Shown one piece after another: positions 56,590-64,000 of a stretch of DNA of 64,000 bases; the stretch's first letter is position 1, and each line of letters starts with the position of its first letter. The stretch comes from CAVSRC01 sp963798195 (GTDB taxonomy: Bacteria > Pseudomonadota > Alphaproteobacteria > Rhizobiales > Kaistiaceae). The DNA is taken from the NCBI GenBank assembly GCA_963798195.1, contig CAWCSF010000006.1, positions 62,001 to 126,000 of the forward strand, written 5' to 3'. Under the pieces are notes generated by a model. That model was not told the DNA's origin. It ran no database searches and saw only the letters and a program-made list of their open reading frames with translations. A program made the translations under genes and the position numbers.

Positions 56590-56794
56590 ATGGCAAAAAC
56601 GCCGCTTGACCGTGGCCGCAATCCAGCGGATCGGTTTCCAACAATCGTGACGGACGTCGGAGTCAGGATTTCCGGCATCCCCAAGATCAACATGGGGGCA
56701 AAGTTTCTGGCCGCGTCCGCCCTCTCGCCGTATACTTCCATCTCGAGACATTGGTTCGTTCGCGGCATCGCAGTAGGCGCAGTGAAGGGTTGGA
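56590..56794 (+). pseudogene. Remnants of two MalF/MalG-type sugar permeases
   Basis: The short gap between binding protein and ATPase carries a frame that begins MAKTPLDRGRNPADRFPTIV, which resembles the N-terminus of a MalF-type sugar permease, and ends HWFVRGIAVGAVKG, which resembles the usual C-terminus of a MalG-type permease (RYFVRGL-GAVKG). The middle (KFLAASALS) also resembles the penultimate segment of such proteins. About 1.8 kb of permease sequence would then be missing. The resemblance is short and based on memory of the families, so it needs an alignment. The transporter cannot work as written. Confidence 0.5.
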
Positions 56795-57886
56795 ATGATG
56801 GGAAAAGTATCCGTTCGCGATCTCGAAGTTGGTTTCGGCAACCTGCGGGTGCTGAAGAGCCTCGATCTTGAGGTGGAGGAAGGCGAGTTCCTCGTTCTCC
56901 TTGGGCCGTCAGGCTGCGGCAAATCCACACTGCTGAACGCCATCGCCGGACTGCTCGATATCAGCAAAGGCGAGATCTGGATCGGCGGCGACAACGTGAC
57001 GTGGAAGGAGCCGAAGGATCGCCACATCGGCATGGTTTTCCAGTCCTACGCGCTTTATCCGCGCATGACGGTAGCGGGCAACATGTCCTTCGGCCTCAAG
57101 ATGGCACGCACGCCCAAGGCCGAGATCGACCGCCGCGTCGCTTCGGCCGCCGATCTCCTGCAGATCCAGCCGCTCCTCAAGCGGCGTCCGTCGGAGTTGT
57201 CCGGGGGCCAGCGCCAGCGCGTCGCCATCGGCCGCGCGCTCGTGCGCGACGTCGCGGTCTTCCTTTTCGACGAGCCGCTGTCGAACCTCGATGCCAAACT
57301 GCGCACCGAGCTTCGAGTCGAGCTGAAGCGCCTCCACATGAAGCTCGGCTCCACCATGATCTACGTGACCCACGACCAGATCGAGGCGCTGACGCTCGCC
57401 GATCGCGTCGCGGTGATGCACAACGGCGTCATCCAGCAGTTGGCGCCGCCGAAGGAGATCTATCGCAAGCCGGTCAACCGGTTCGTCGCCGGCTTCGTCG
57501 GCTCGCCGGGCATGAACTTTCTCGCCGGCAGCCTGAAGGTGGCCGGCGATGGCGTGGCCATGCAGCTTCCCGATGGAAGCGCTGTCGGGCTGAGTGGCTA
57601 TGAGTTCTCGGGCAGGCCCGAGGACGGACGGCCGGCAGTCCTCGGCCTGCGGCCCGAGCAGATCGAACTCAAGAATTCCCTGCCTGGAGCATCGGCTCTG
57701 CCGATGACGGTTTCTGTTGTCGAGCCGATGGGCGCCGACACGCTGGTATGGGGCTCGGTCGGCGAAGACAACATTTCCGTCCGGGTCGATCCCGAATCGA
57801 ACCTCGATGCCGGCGCGCCGGTCATCGCACACTTCCTGCCGAGCCAAGCGTCGCTCTTCGACGCTGGCAATGGCGCCAGAATCTAA
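56795..57886 (+). CDS. Sugar ABC transporter ATPase (MalK/UgpC/GtsD-like)
   Basis: 363 residues from the ATG at 56795 (or the next one). Walker A is GPSGCGKST, Q-loop VFQSYALYPRMTV, signature LSGGQRQRVAIGRAL, Walker B FLFDEPLSNLDAK, H-loop YVTHDQIEA. The C-terminal domain (about 240-363) is the TOBE-type regulatory domain of MalK relatives, with VLGLRPEQIEL. It would energise permeases for the GtsA-like protein; these are missing here, so it might serve permeases elsewhere. 26 bases separate it from the isomerase. Confidence 0.93.
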   Translation: MMGKVSVRDLEVGFGNLRVLKSLDLEVEEGEFLVLLGPSGCGKSTLLNAIAGLLDISKGEIWIGGDNVTWKEPKDRHIGMVFQSYALYPRMTVAGNMSFGLKMARTPKAEIDRRVASAADLLQIQPLLKRRPSELSGGQRQRVAIGRALVRDVAVFLFDEPLSNLDAKLRTELRVELKRLHMKLGSTMIYVTHDQIEALTLADRVAVMHNGVIQQLAPPKEIYRKPVNRFVAGFVGSPGMNFLAGSLKVAGDGVAMQLPDGSAVGLSGYEFSGRPEDGRPAVLGLRPEQIELKNSLPGASALPMTVSVVEPMGADTLVWGSVGEDNISVRVDPESNLDAGAPVIAHFLPSQASLFDAGNGARI

Positions 57887-57912
57887 CTTCCCCTCCCAAA
57901 CACAGAGTCGAC

Positions 57913-58680
57913 ATGCCCAACTATCGGATTTCGTTCCAGCTCTATAGTGCGCGCAAATTTCCGCCGATCGAAAAGCACCTCGAGACGCTCGCTGCCATCG
58001 GTTACGACGCCGTCGAGCCCTATGGCGGCGCCTATCAGGCCGATCCCAAGGGCTTCCGTGCCCTGTGCGACGCGTCCGGCCTGAAGATCCCCACCTGCCA
58101 CATGCCACTGGCCGATCTTGATGGGGACCGCGCCAAGGTGATCGACGCTGCCAAGACGATGGGTCTTGAGACGGTGATCGTGCCCGCCGTGCCGCAGGAC
58201 CAGCGTACCCAGTCCGCCGCCGGCTGGCAGGCGCTGGGCGCGAGGCTGAGCGAACATGCCGAAGCACTGAAGGCCGCTGGTCTGAAGCTCGCGTGGCACA
58301 ACCACGCCTTCGAATATGTGAAGCTCAACGACGGTTCGCGGCCGATCGAGCACCTGCTGCGCGGCGCCAATGTGCTGTGGGAGCCGGACCTCGGCTGGAT
58401 CGTCCGCGGCGGCTGCGACATTGCCACCGAACTCGGGAAGTTCCAGGGCAAGGTTGCCGCTCTCCACATCAAGGACCTGGCGCCTGCGGGCGTCACTGCC
58501 GACGACGGCTGGACGGACATCGGGGCCGGCACGATCGACTGGAAGGCTCTCTGGCCGACGATCGAAAAAACCGGCACCGACCTGCTCGTTTTCGAGCACG
58601 ACGCGCCGTCCGACTGGGAAAAGTTCGCGCGCACGTCGTACACGTTCGTTTCCGGCCTTATCGGCAGGAAGAAGGGCTGA
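57913..58680 (+). CDS. Sugar phosphate isomerase/epimerase (TIM barrel)
   Basis: 255 residues. A xylose-isomerase-like TIM barrel (AP endonuclease 2 family): ISFQLYSARKFPP, GYDAVEPYGGAY, KLAWHNHAFEY, VLWEPDLGWIVRGG, VAALHIKDLAP, LVFEHDAPSDW. Metal-binding Glu and His residues are at the expected strands. Members act in catabolism of inositol, sugar acids and keto-sugars. It is coupled in the operon with a Gfo/Idh/MocA dehydrogenase 4 bases later, which suggests successive oxidation and isomerisation of one imported sugar. Confidence 0.88.
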   Translation: MPNYRISFQLYSARKFPPIEKHLETLAAIGYDAVEPYGGAYQADPKGFRALCDASGLKIPTCHMPLADLDGDRAKVIDAAKTMGLETVIVPAVPQDQRTQSAAGWQALGARLSEHAEALKAAGLKLAWHNHAFEYVKLNDGSRPIEHLLRGANVLWEPDLGWIVRGGCDIATELGKFQGKVAALHIKDLAPAGVTADDGWTDIGAGTIDWKALWPTIEKTGTDLLVFEHDAPSDWEKFARTSYTFVSGLIGRKKG

Positions 58681-58684
58681 TCCG

Positions 58685-59839
58685 ATGGCGCGGGGGGAGT
58701 CAATCGGCATCATCGGATGCGGCGTCATCTCGGAGGCCTATCTCCGCCTGGCGCCGTTGTTCAGGGATTTGGCCATCGTGGCTTGCGCCGACATCGTCCC
58801 GGCGGCCGCCAAGACCCGGGCGGAGCAGTACGGCATCCGTGCGATGACCGTGGACGAAATGCTGAAGGACGATGAGATCGGCACCATCATCAATCTCACC
58901 GTGCCCTCGGCGCACTACGACGTGACCAGCGCGATCATCTCGTCCGGCAAAAACGCCTATTCCGAGAAGCCGCTGGCGCTGACCGCCAAACAGGCGACGA
59001 AGCTGGTGGCCCAGGCCGACAAAGCGGGCGTCAAACTCGGATGCGCCCCCGACACCTTCCTCGGCGGCGGCGGCCAGACGGCGCGGCAGCTCATCGACAA
59101 GGGCACGATAGGCAAGGTCGTCGGCGGCACCGCCCAGGTCATGAGCCATGGAATGGAGCACTGGCATCCCAACCCGTCGTTCTTCTACCAGCCGGGCGCT
59201 GGACCGATGCTCGATGTCGGCCCCTACTACGTGACGCAGTTGGTCCACTTGCTCGGTCCCGTGAAGACCGTCGCCGGCATGGCGAAGCAGGCCTTCCCCC
59301 ATCGCACGGTGACCGCGGAAGGTCCCATGCGCGGCAAGAAGGTCAAGGTGACCACACCGACGATGATCAACGCTATCCTGGAATTCAAGTCGGGCGCGCA
59401 GGTCACCATCGCCACCAGTTGGGACGTCTGGAAGCACGGGCATGCCAACCCGATCGAGCTTTACGGCACAGAAGGATCGATGCTGGTGCCGGACCCCAAC
59501 CTCTTCGGTGGCAAGATTTTCCATTCCGAGCGCGACGGCGCGTACACCGAGGTCGACACCGCCATGGCGCCGTTCGGCGCAGAGAACTTCCAGAGCCGCC
59601 CGGGCACGCCGATGCGGTCTAACTACCGCATGCTCGGCGTCGCCGATGTGATCGACGCTGCCCGCAAGAAGCGCGAACCGCGCTGCTCGGGCCGTCTCGC
59701 CGCGCACGTCGTGGAGATAATGGAAGCAGCGCTGGTCTCGGCACAGACCCGCAAGTTCGTGACCATCAAGTCCGAAGTGCAGCGGCCCAAGGCGCTGACC
59801 GATACCGACGCCCGGCGACTCGCCAAGGGCGACGCTTGA
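58685..59839 (+). CDS. Gfo/Idh/MocA-family sugar dehydrogenase (3)
   Basis: 384 residues from the ATG at 58685. NAD loop IGIIGCGVISEAYLR, signature AYSEKPLALTAKQ with the catalytic Lys, CAPDTFLGGGGQTARQ substrate region, and the C-terminal strand TIATSWDVWKHGHANPIELYG. Inositol/oxidoreductase family enzymes of this type act on sugars and sugar acids. It is separated by 4 bases from the isomerase and, with it, forms a catabolic pair for the sugar taken up by the GtsA-like system. Confidence 0.9.
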   Translation: MARGESIGIIGCGVISEAYLRLAPLFRDLAIVACADIVPAAAKTRAEQYGIRAMTVDEMLKDDEIGTIINLTVPSAHYDVTSAIISSGKNAYSEKPLALTAKQATKLVAQADKAGVKLGCAPDTFLGGGGQTARQLIDKGTIGKVVGGTAQVMSHGMEHWHPNPSFFYQPGAGPMLDVGPYYVTQLVHLLGPVKTVAGMAKQAFPHRTVTAEGPMRGKKVKVTTPTMINAILEFKSGAQVTIATSWDVWKHGHANPIELYGTEGSMLVPDPNLFGGKIFHSERDGAYTEVDTAMAPFGAENFQSRPGTPMRSNYRMLGVADVIDAARKKREPRCSGRLAAHVVEIMEAALVSAQTRKFVTIKSEVQRPKALTDTDARRLAKGDA

Positions 59840-59856
59840 GAGAAACGCTAGACGCG

Positions 59857-59877
59857 CCCGCCGTTCTTCGCGGCGGG
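59857..59877 (+). terminator. Possible terminator hairpin after the dehydrogenase
   Basis: CCCGCCG at 59857-59863 pairs with CGGCGGG at 59871-59877 across a 7-base loop, but no T-run follows. It is near the end of the isomerase/dehydrogenase operon, before the uronate dehydrogenase. Weak terminator or attenuator. Confidence 0.35.
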
Positions 59878-60021
59878 GGCAGGTAGCGCCGGCGCTTCAA
59901 ATGGCGTTGCAGCCCTGAGCCCTCTCGTTATGGCGCGGGTCACGCCGACGCTTTACGGTGCTCGCCGTCGCAGACAATGCGGCACGAAGCGGAAAATTTC
60001 GGAGCAGGGGAAACTGACTTC

Positions 60022-60804
60022 ATGAAGCGCATACTCATCACCGGCGCGGCCGGCGGCGTCGCGACGATGATCCGGCCGATCCTGCGCGAGCACTACGCAT
60101 TGCGCCTGTCGGACATCCGGCCGGTTGCCGATCCGGTCGACGGCGAGGAACAGGTGACCGCCGATCTCGGCGACATGGATGCTCTGCGCAAGGCGGTCGC
60201 CGGCACCGACGGAATCATCCACCTCGGCGGCTATTCACGCGAGACCGACTGGGAGGTCATTCACGCCGCCAACATCATCGGTTTGTACAATGTCTTCGAG
60301 GCGGCGCGGCTGGAGGGCGTCAAGCGGATGATCTTCGCCTCCAGCAACCACGCGATGGGCTTTTACCCGCGGGCCGAGACCATTCCGGTCGACCTCACCG
60401 TGCGCCCGGACTCGCGCTATGGCCTGAGCAAGGCCTTCGGCGAGGCGGCGGCCAGCCTCTATGCTTACAAGTACGGCGCGGAAGTGCTCTCCATCCGCAT
60501 CGGCAACGTCGCCGTGGAGCCGAAGATCGACCTGCGCCAGATCGCGATCTGGGTGAGCCCGCGCGATCTCTGCCAATTGATCCGTATCGGCCTGGAGCGG
60601 CCGGGCATCAAGCACGAGATCGTCTATGGCGCGTCCGACAACCAGCGTACCTGGTGGGACAATTCCAACGCCTATCGCCTCGGCTACAAGCCGCAGGACA
60701 AGTCGGAGCCTTTCGCGGGCGGCGTGGAGACCGACGGGCTGACCGGTGACCCCAAGGCCGACCTCAACCAGGGCGGCGTTTTCTGCACCGCGGAGAAGCT
60801 CTAG
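60022..60804 (+). CDS. udh: Uronate dehydrogenase-like SDR
   Basis: 260 residues starting at the ATG at 60022. It resembles Agrobacterium uronate dehydrogenase, which oxidises galacturonate and glucuronate to aldarolactones. NAD loop TGAAGGVATM, HLGGYSRETDW, NIIGLYNVFEAARLEGVKR, the active-site SSNHAMGFYPR with Ser and Asn, catalytic YGLSKAFGE (Tyr and Lys) and YGASDNQRTWWDN. The first loop lacks a second Gly of GxxGxxG. It follows the sugar-catabolism genes after 182 bases, suggesting a uronic-acid pathway. The name is by similarity. Confidence 0.82.
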   Translation: MKRILITGAAGGVATMIRPILREHYALRLSDIRPVADPVDGEEQVTADLGDMDALRKAVAGTDGIIHLGGYSRETDWEVIHAANIIGLYNVFEAARLEGVKRMIFASSNHAMGFYPRAETIPVDLTVRPDSRYGLSKAFGEAAASLYAYKYGAEVLSIRIGNVAVEPKIDLRQIAIWVSPRDLCQLIRIGLERPGIKHEIVYGASDNQRTWWDNSNAYRLGYKPQDKSEPFAGGVETDGLTGDPKADLNQGGVFCTAEKL

Positions 60805-61166
60805 GAGACGCCAGAACGCCCGCCAGGGCATCCAAAAAGGTGCGCTGTCGTCACAATGCGGGTTTAGCGGTGGAAATGTGACACTTGGACTCTTGAAATG
60901 TGACTCGGTCTTGATACGATTCCTATGTGGCGAATCAAATGTCGCGGCTGCGTTTTTGCGGCGTGGCGTCTTCTCCGCTGAAAAATGACAGCACGCGGTT
61001 TGTGTGCGTTGATATTGTTTGCGGGTCTTTATCGGTCACGCGAGGTTTGCACTAAGCATTTCTTCAAGTTCTAGGGTTCGGCTTTTTTGGTCCGGGCAAC
61101 GATTTTTGAGCTGGAAACAGGTTTAGACTGTTGAGAAAGGCCGCCGGGTCGCGCCGGCGGCTTTTT
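60805..61166 (+). other. AT-richer intergenic stretch with repeats, ending in a terminator
   Basis: This stretch has no gene I can support and is clearly poorer in GC than its neighbours. GAAATGTGAC occurs at 60873-60882 and 60895-60904, and a related AAATGTCGC is near 60938. A TCACA copy reading the other way lies at 60851. Repeated end sequences like this are seen in IS21-type elements, so it could be an insertion-sequence scar, or the region may encode a small RNA ending at 61140-61166. No transposase fragment was found. Confidence 0.4.
61140..61166 (+). terminator. Strong rho-independent terminator
   Basis: GCCGCCGG at 61140-61147 pairs with CCGGCGGC at 61154-61161 across a 6-base loop, followed by TTTTT at 61162-61166. 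It ends a transcript arriving from upstream, possibly an untranslated RNA from 60805 onward, before the gene at 61252. Confidence 0.85.
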
Positions 61167-61251
61167 CATTTGTGCGGCAATCAACCGCCCGGAATTGGTT
61201 TTGTCCCGCAGACCAAGCGGTTACACTCCCCCGACCCAAGGGAACCGCCGG

Positions 61252-61707
61252 ATGCTCGCACGAATCAGGGAATTCCTGGATCGCCTCGCTGGCGATGACG
61301 AGCCGACCAAGGTCGACGAGGAGGAAATCCGCCTCGCCGTGGCGGCGCTCCTCTATCACGTCATTGCCGTCGATGGTGTGGTTTCCGAGGAAGAGCGGTC
61401 CCTTTTCACCGAGTTGCTGAAGAAGCAGTTCGACCTCGACCCCTCGGCCACCAATGCGCTGGTCGAGGCCGCGGAGACGGCGGATGCCGAGGCGGTCGAC
61501 CTCTATTCCTTCACCAGCGTGCTCAAGCGCCGGCTGGAAGTGGCCGACCGCGAGCGGATCATTGAGATGATGTGGCGGCTGGTTTATGCCGACGGCGGCG
61601 TCCATGAATTCGAGGACAACGTCGTGTGGCGCGTCGCCGAATTGCTTTCCGTGCCTTCGACCGTGCGGATTCGCCTGAAGCAAACCGCCCGGAATGACAG
61701 TGAGTAG
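61252..61707 (+). CDS. TerB-like (COG4103) protein
   Basis: 151 residues, all-alpha, no signal peptide. TerB_C/COG4103 features: a conserved acidic pair early (AALLYHVIAVDGVVSEEERSLF) and a second (MMWRLVYADGGVHEFEDNVVWRVAELL), matching the two DxE-like metal sites of TerB folds. Family members relate to tellurite resistance or envelope stress; most are uncharacterised. It overlaps the next gene by 14 bases, suggesting co-translation with the amidotransferase. Confidence 0.8.
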   Translation: MLARIREFLDRLAGDDEPTKVDEEEIRLAVAALLYHVIAVDGVVSEEERSLFTELLKKQFDLDPSATNALVEAAETADAEAVDLYSFTSVLKRRLEVADRERIIEMMWRLVYADGGVHEFEDNVVWRVAELLSVPSTVRIRLKQTARNDSE

Positions 61708-62440
61708 CCCCATGCGGCCGGTTTTGATCGTTCTCCACCAGGAGCATTCCACCCCCGGACGCGTAGGCCATCGCCTGATCGCGCGGGGCCATCGACTCGA
61801 CATCCGCAAGCCGCGCTTCGGCGATCCCCTGCCCGAAACGCTTGCCGGCCATGCCGGCGCGATTATTTTCGGCGGGCCGATGAGCGTCAACGATCCGGAC
61901 GACTTTCTCAAGGTGGAGACCGACTGGCTCGGCGTGCCGCTGCGCGAGGGCGCGCCGTTCCTTGGCCTCTGCCTCGGCGCGCAGATGCTCGCCCGCCATC
62001 TCGGTGCCGCTGTCGGACCGCACGCCGATGGCCATATCGAACTCGGCTGGTTCGGCCTGACCGCCACCGAGGCCGGCAGAAAAATGATGCGCTGGCCCGA
62101 CCACGTGCACCAGTTTCACAAGGAAGGTTTTGGACTTCCGTCGGGTGCGACCCTGCTCGCCGAGGGGGCGAGGGAGACTTTCCCCAACCAGGCGTTCTCC
62201 TACGGAGAGACGAGCTTCGCGGTCCAGTTTCACGTCGAACTGACCACCGCGATGGTTGGCCGCTGGACCGGACGAATCGGCGAGCGCGCCAAGCTGCCCG
62301 GCGGACAGAGCCAGGCCGAGCACCTGCAAGGTCGTGCGCTCCACGACTGGAAGACCTCGGCGTTCCTCGACGCCTTCCTCGACCTGTGGCTGAACCGCGA
62401 CCGGCGCCAGCCTGCGGACATGCCGGAGGCGGCCGAATAG
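61694..62440 (+). CDS. Class I glutamine amidotransferase-like protein
   Basis: 248 residues starting at the ATG at 61694 inside the previous gene. GATase domain: IIFGGPMSVND, nucleophile Cys in GLCLGAQM, oxyanion region, and His-Glu in VQFHVEL. It resembles free-standing GMP-synthase-like amidotransferase domains. There is no partner synthetase nearby, so the substrate is unknown. The stop is followed at once by an inverted repeat. Confidence 0.85.
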   Translation: MTVSSPMRPVLIVLHQEHSTPGRVGHRLIARGHRLDIRKPRFGDPLPETLAGHAGAIIFGGPMSVNDPDDFLKVETDWLGVPLREGAPFLGLCLGAQMLARHLGAAVGPHADGHIELGWFGLTATEAGRKMMRWPDHVHQFHKEGFGLPSGATLLAEGARETFPNQAFSYGETSFAVQFHVELTTAMVGRWTGRIGERAKLPGGQSQAEHLQGRALHDWKTSAFLDAFLDLWLNRDRRQPADMPEAAE

Positions 62441-62443
62441 ATC

Positions 62444-62475
62444 TCGCAAAATGCAACTTTTCCCGCATTTTGCGA
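62444..62475 (+). repeat. 11-bp inverted repeat after the amidotransferase gene
   Basis: TCGCAAAATGC at 62444-62454 and its exact complement GCATTTTGCGA at 62465-62475, with a 10-base loop rich in T. It lies 4 bases after the stop. It could be a transcription end (no clean T-run) or a protein binding site. The remaining 300 bases up to 62778 hold no gene I can support. Confidence 0.5.
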
Positions 62476-62778
62476 TGCGCCGCCGGTAAACAGAACCTTA
62501 ACAAAATCAATAAATTGCGATGGCTAGCGGACCGCTACACAACGGCTGGTGGCCGCCCGCTTGGCAAGGCGCTTGCCATACAGATGGCACGCTGATTTCT
62601 GGTTTTGCGTCGTCAGCGAAAAAACTGGGCGGAGGAGCGCGGCAAGCCGACGACCCCCGGCGTCGTGCTCCTCCATCCCAGACATTTCCCAATCAGAGTT
62701 GAGACGTGTCGGCGGCGTGGATCACGCGCGTTTCCGGAGCGGCGCAGCGCGCCGCCCCGGCAGACGATCAGACCTGGA

Positions 62779-63343
62779 TCAATGCCATTTGCCGTCGCCG
62801 GCAATTGCCTTGGCGAGGTCCTGGTACTGCTCGCAGCCCGTTCCGCACAGGCCTTTCAGCGTGTCGAGTTCCAGCTCGGCCAGATCGATACGCCCGGCAT
62901 CGATGTAGCCCTCGCCGAGATACTCATGGGTGTTGACGTTGTGCGGGTCGATGGCCAGCGCCTGATGATAGATGGCGATGCCGGCATCGAGGTTGCCGAG
63001 CTTGCGGGTCGAGTACCCGATCATCGTCAGCACCATCGCATCCTTCTTGTTGCGGACGGCGTTGAGCGAATCGAGGGCGCTCTCGTAGCGGCCGGCCAGA
63101 GCGAGGTCATGGCCCTGCTGGTAGAGCTGCTGGTCGTTGAGCGCCGAGTTCTTTTCGCAGACCTTGGTGCTCTCGTTATAGGTCCAGCCCTTCTTGCACT
63201 CGACCGGCGCTGGCCCGCCGCCACCACCACCACCACCACCACCGCCGCCACCCAGCGGCGAATGACGGCAACGCGGCGCCGGAAAGCGCGATGGCAAATG
63301 CAAGGGCTCCGGCCGCGGCCAATCCTGTCGATTTCCTGATCAT
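62779..63343 (-). pseudogene. Exported Gly-rich TPR protein, frameshifted at its Gly tract
   Basis: It starts at the ATG at 63343 with AGGAG about 9 bases upstream and opens a signal peptide (MIRKSTGLAAAGALAFAIAL). Just after the cleavage site, near 63255, one extra base shifts the frame at the start of a GGT/GGC run. Corrected, the protein reads on through a poly-Gly tract, then CKKGWTYNESTKVCEKNS and TPR repeats (ALNDQQLYQQGHDLALAGRYE, DAGIAIYHQALAIDPHNVNT, DAGRIDLAELELDTLKGL). About 187 codons. It is divergent from the sigma factor with a short shared promoter gap. Confidence 0.75.
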
Positions 63344-63431
63344 GATGGCGTCTCCTGTTTCGTAACCTGGGGTAACTCGGATAAGGTCCGGCACGTAAAC
63401 ACCGGGGCATCTCTGTTATTCATTCGAGACC

Positions 63432-63980
63432 ATGACTGCCAAAGCTCACGATGCCGTGATGGACGGGCTGGCTGCGGTTTTGCCGCGGCTCTGGCGCTAC
63501 GGCCTTGTGCTGTCCGGCAACCGCGACACGGCCGAGGAACTGGTTCAGGCGACCTGTGTCAGGGCCATCGAACGCTCCGAGCAGTTTACACCCGGAACGC
63601 GGCTCGATCGCTGGCTGATTTCCATACTCCACTCGATCTGGCTGAACGAGATCCGCGCCCGCAAGGTGCGCCAGGGCCAGGGGCTTGTCGATGCCGATAC
63701 CGCCTTGATTTTCGACGGAATCCGGGAGATCGAGGCGAATATTTTGGCGGCTCAGGTGTTGAGGCGGGTACAGGATTTGCCTGAGGTGCAGCGTGAGACC
63801 GTCTACCTGGTCTACGTGGAGGGGATGACCTACCGGGAGGCCGCAGATGCCCTGGCCGTACCGATCGGGACCGTGATGTCCCGCTTGGCGGCGGCCCGGG
63901 CGAAGCTTGCCGATCTGGCCGCGGAAGCGGCGGGCGGCGACGAAGAAGGCAGTGGAAGACATGGCCGCAGCGGTCAATAG
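63432..63980 (+). CDS. ECF-type RNA polymerase sigma factor
   Basis: 182 residues. Region 2 (GLAAVLPRLWRYGLVLSGNRDTAEELVQATCVRAIERSEQF, in part) and region 4 with the HTH (LPEVQRETVYLVYVEGMTYREAADALAVPIGTVMSRLAAAR) are separated by a short linker, so regions 1 and 3 are absent as in ECF factors. An overlapping gene follows, usual for an anti-sigma partner. It is divergent from the repeat protein at 63343, which may be part of its regulon. The trigger is unknown. Confidence 0.92.
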   Translation: MTAKAHDAVMDGLAAVLPRLWRYGLVLSGNRDTAEELVQATCVRAIERSEQFTPGTRLDRWLISILHSIWLNEIRARKVRQGQGLVDADTALIFDGIREIEANILAAQVLRRVQDLPEVQRETVYLVYVEGMTYREAADALAVPIGTVMSRLAAARAKLADLAAEAAGGDEEGSGRHGRSGQ

Positions 63981-64000
63981 CAGTCACCCCGACGACGGCA
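63961..64000 (+). CDS. Start of probable anti-sigma gene, cut by the window edge
   Basis: ATG at 63961, in another frame and overlapping the sigma-factor end by 20 bases, reads MAAAVNSSHPDDG and runs off the window. Its place after an ECF factor suggests an anti-sigma factor. Too short to confirm. Confidence 0.4.
   Translation, partial: MAAAVNSSHPDDG

Noticed and set aside
62520..62702. A 60-codon frame in the gap after the inverted repeat
   Set aside because: No ribosome-binding site or recognisable motif, and its low-complexity composition does not suggest a protein.

Overview
This is a GC-rich alphaproteobacterial stretch. It is probably from the Hyphomicrobiales, judging by the relatives the proteins suggest: an Agrobacterium-type uronate dehydrogenase, GtsA/GtsD-like sugar transport, a CHASE2 cyclase with FecR-domain proteins, and many peptide and sugar ABC operons. 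No rRNA, tRNA or CRISPR array was seen. Genes are dense and mostly in operons.

Layout. (1) 1-4857: an envelope copper-handling cluster with a multicopper oxidase (cut by the window edge), a small secreted protein, a CopC-CopD fusion, a YcnI-like protein, a His-rich DUF2946-like protein and a CusF-like protein. (2) 4907-28615: a surface-glycan locus. It holds four related family-2 glycosyltransferases (GT2) plus a fifth GT2, three family-4 glycosyltransferases (GT4), a Wzx-like flippase, two paralogous multi-membrane proteins of GT-C type, a DegT-fold enzyme with His in place of the PLP lysine, a sugar C-methyltransferase, an NAD epimerase, a radical SAM/SPASM enzyme, a polysaccharide deacetylase, an FAD oxidoreductase and two Gfo/Idh/MocA dehydrogenases. 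(3) 28844-38102, minus strand: LysR regulator, amidase, peptide-type ABC transporter, and a D-glutamate-cyclase-like enzyme between the transporter genes. (4) 38453-42983: an MFS transporter with C-terminal HEAT repeats and a xylulose-reductase-like SDR, divergent from a GH4 alpha-galactosidase. (5) 43165-48900: a CHASE2 adenylate cyclase, a DUF3307-like membrane protein, two secreted FecR-domain proteins and a periplasmic repeat/barrel-like protein. (6) 48897-60804: a LacI regulator and a ribose-type ABC operon with a visible promoter and operator, then a GtsA-like binding protein and GtsD-like ATPase whose permeases are missing, followed by a TIM-barrel isomerase, a Gfo/Idh/MocA dehydrogenase and a uronate dehydrogenase. 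(7) 61252-64000: a TerB-like protein, a glutamine amidotransferase, a Gly-tract repeat protein, an ECF sigma factor and the start of the next gene.

The main oddity is frameshifting. Between about 7.2 and 30.9 kb most genes are broken by single-base-type frameshifts while their active-site motifs survive in alternating frames; isolated cases also occur near 34.99 kb and 63.25 kb. Intact genes are interleaved with broken ones. This could be an indel-prone assembly or very recent decay, and I cannot tell which from the sequence. A second kind of damage lies at 54963-56794, where a LacI-type N-terminus and apparent ends of two sugar permeases survive as short remnants. That pattern suggests real deletions or a collapsed assembly.

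The most promising candidates for new biology are the CHASE2 cyclase/FecR/barrel envelope module, the amidase/D-glutamate-cyclase/peptide-ABC operon, the His-substituted DegT enzyme next to a C-methyltransferase, and the GT2 subfamily that has lost its metal-site acids in one copy.
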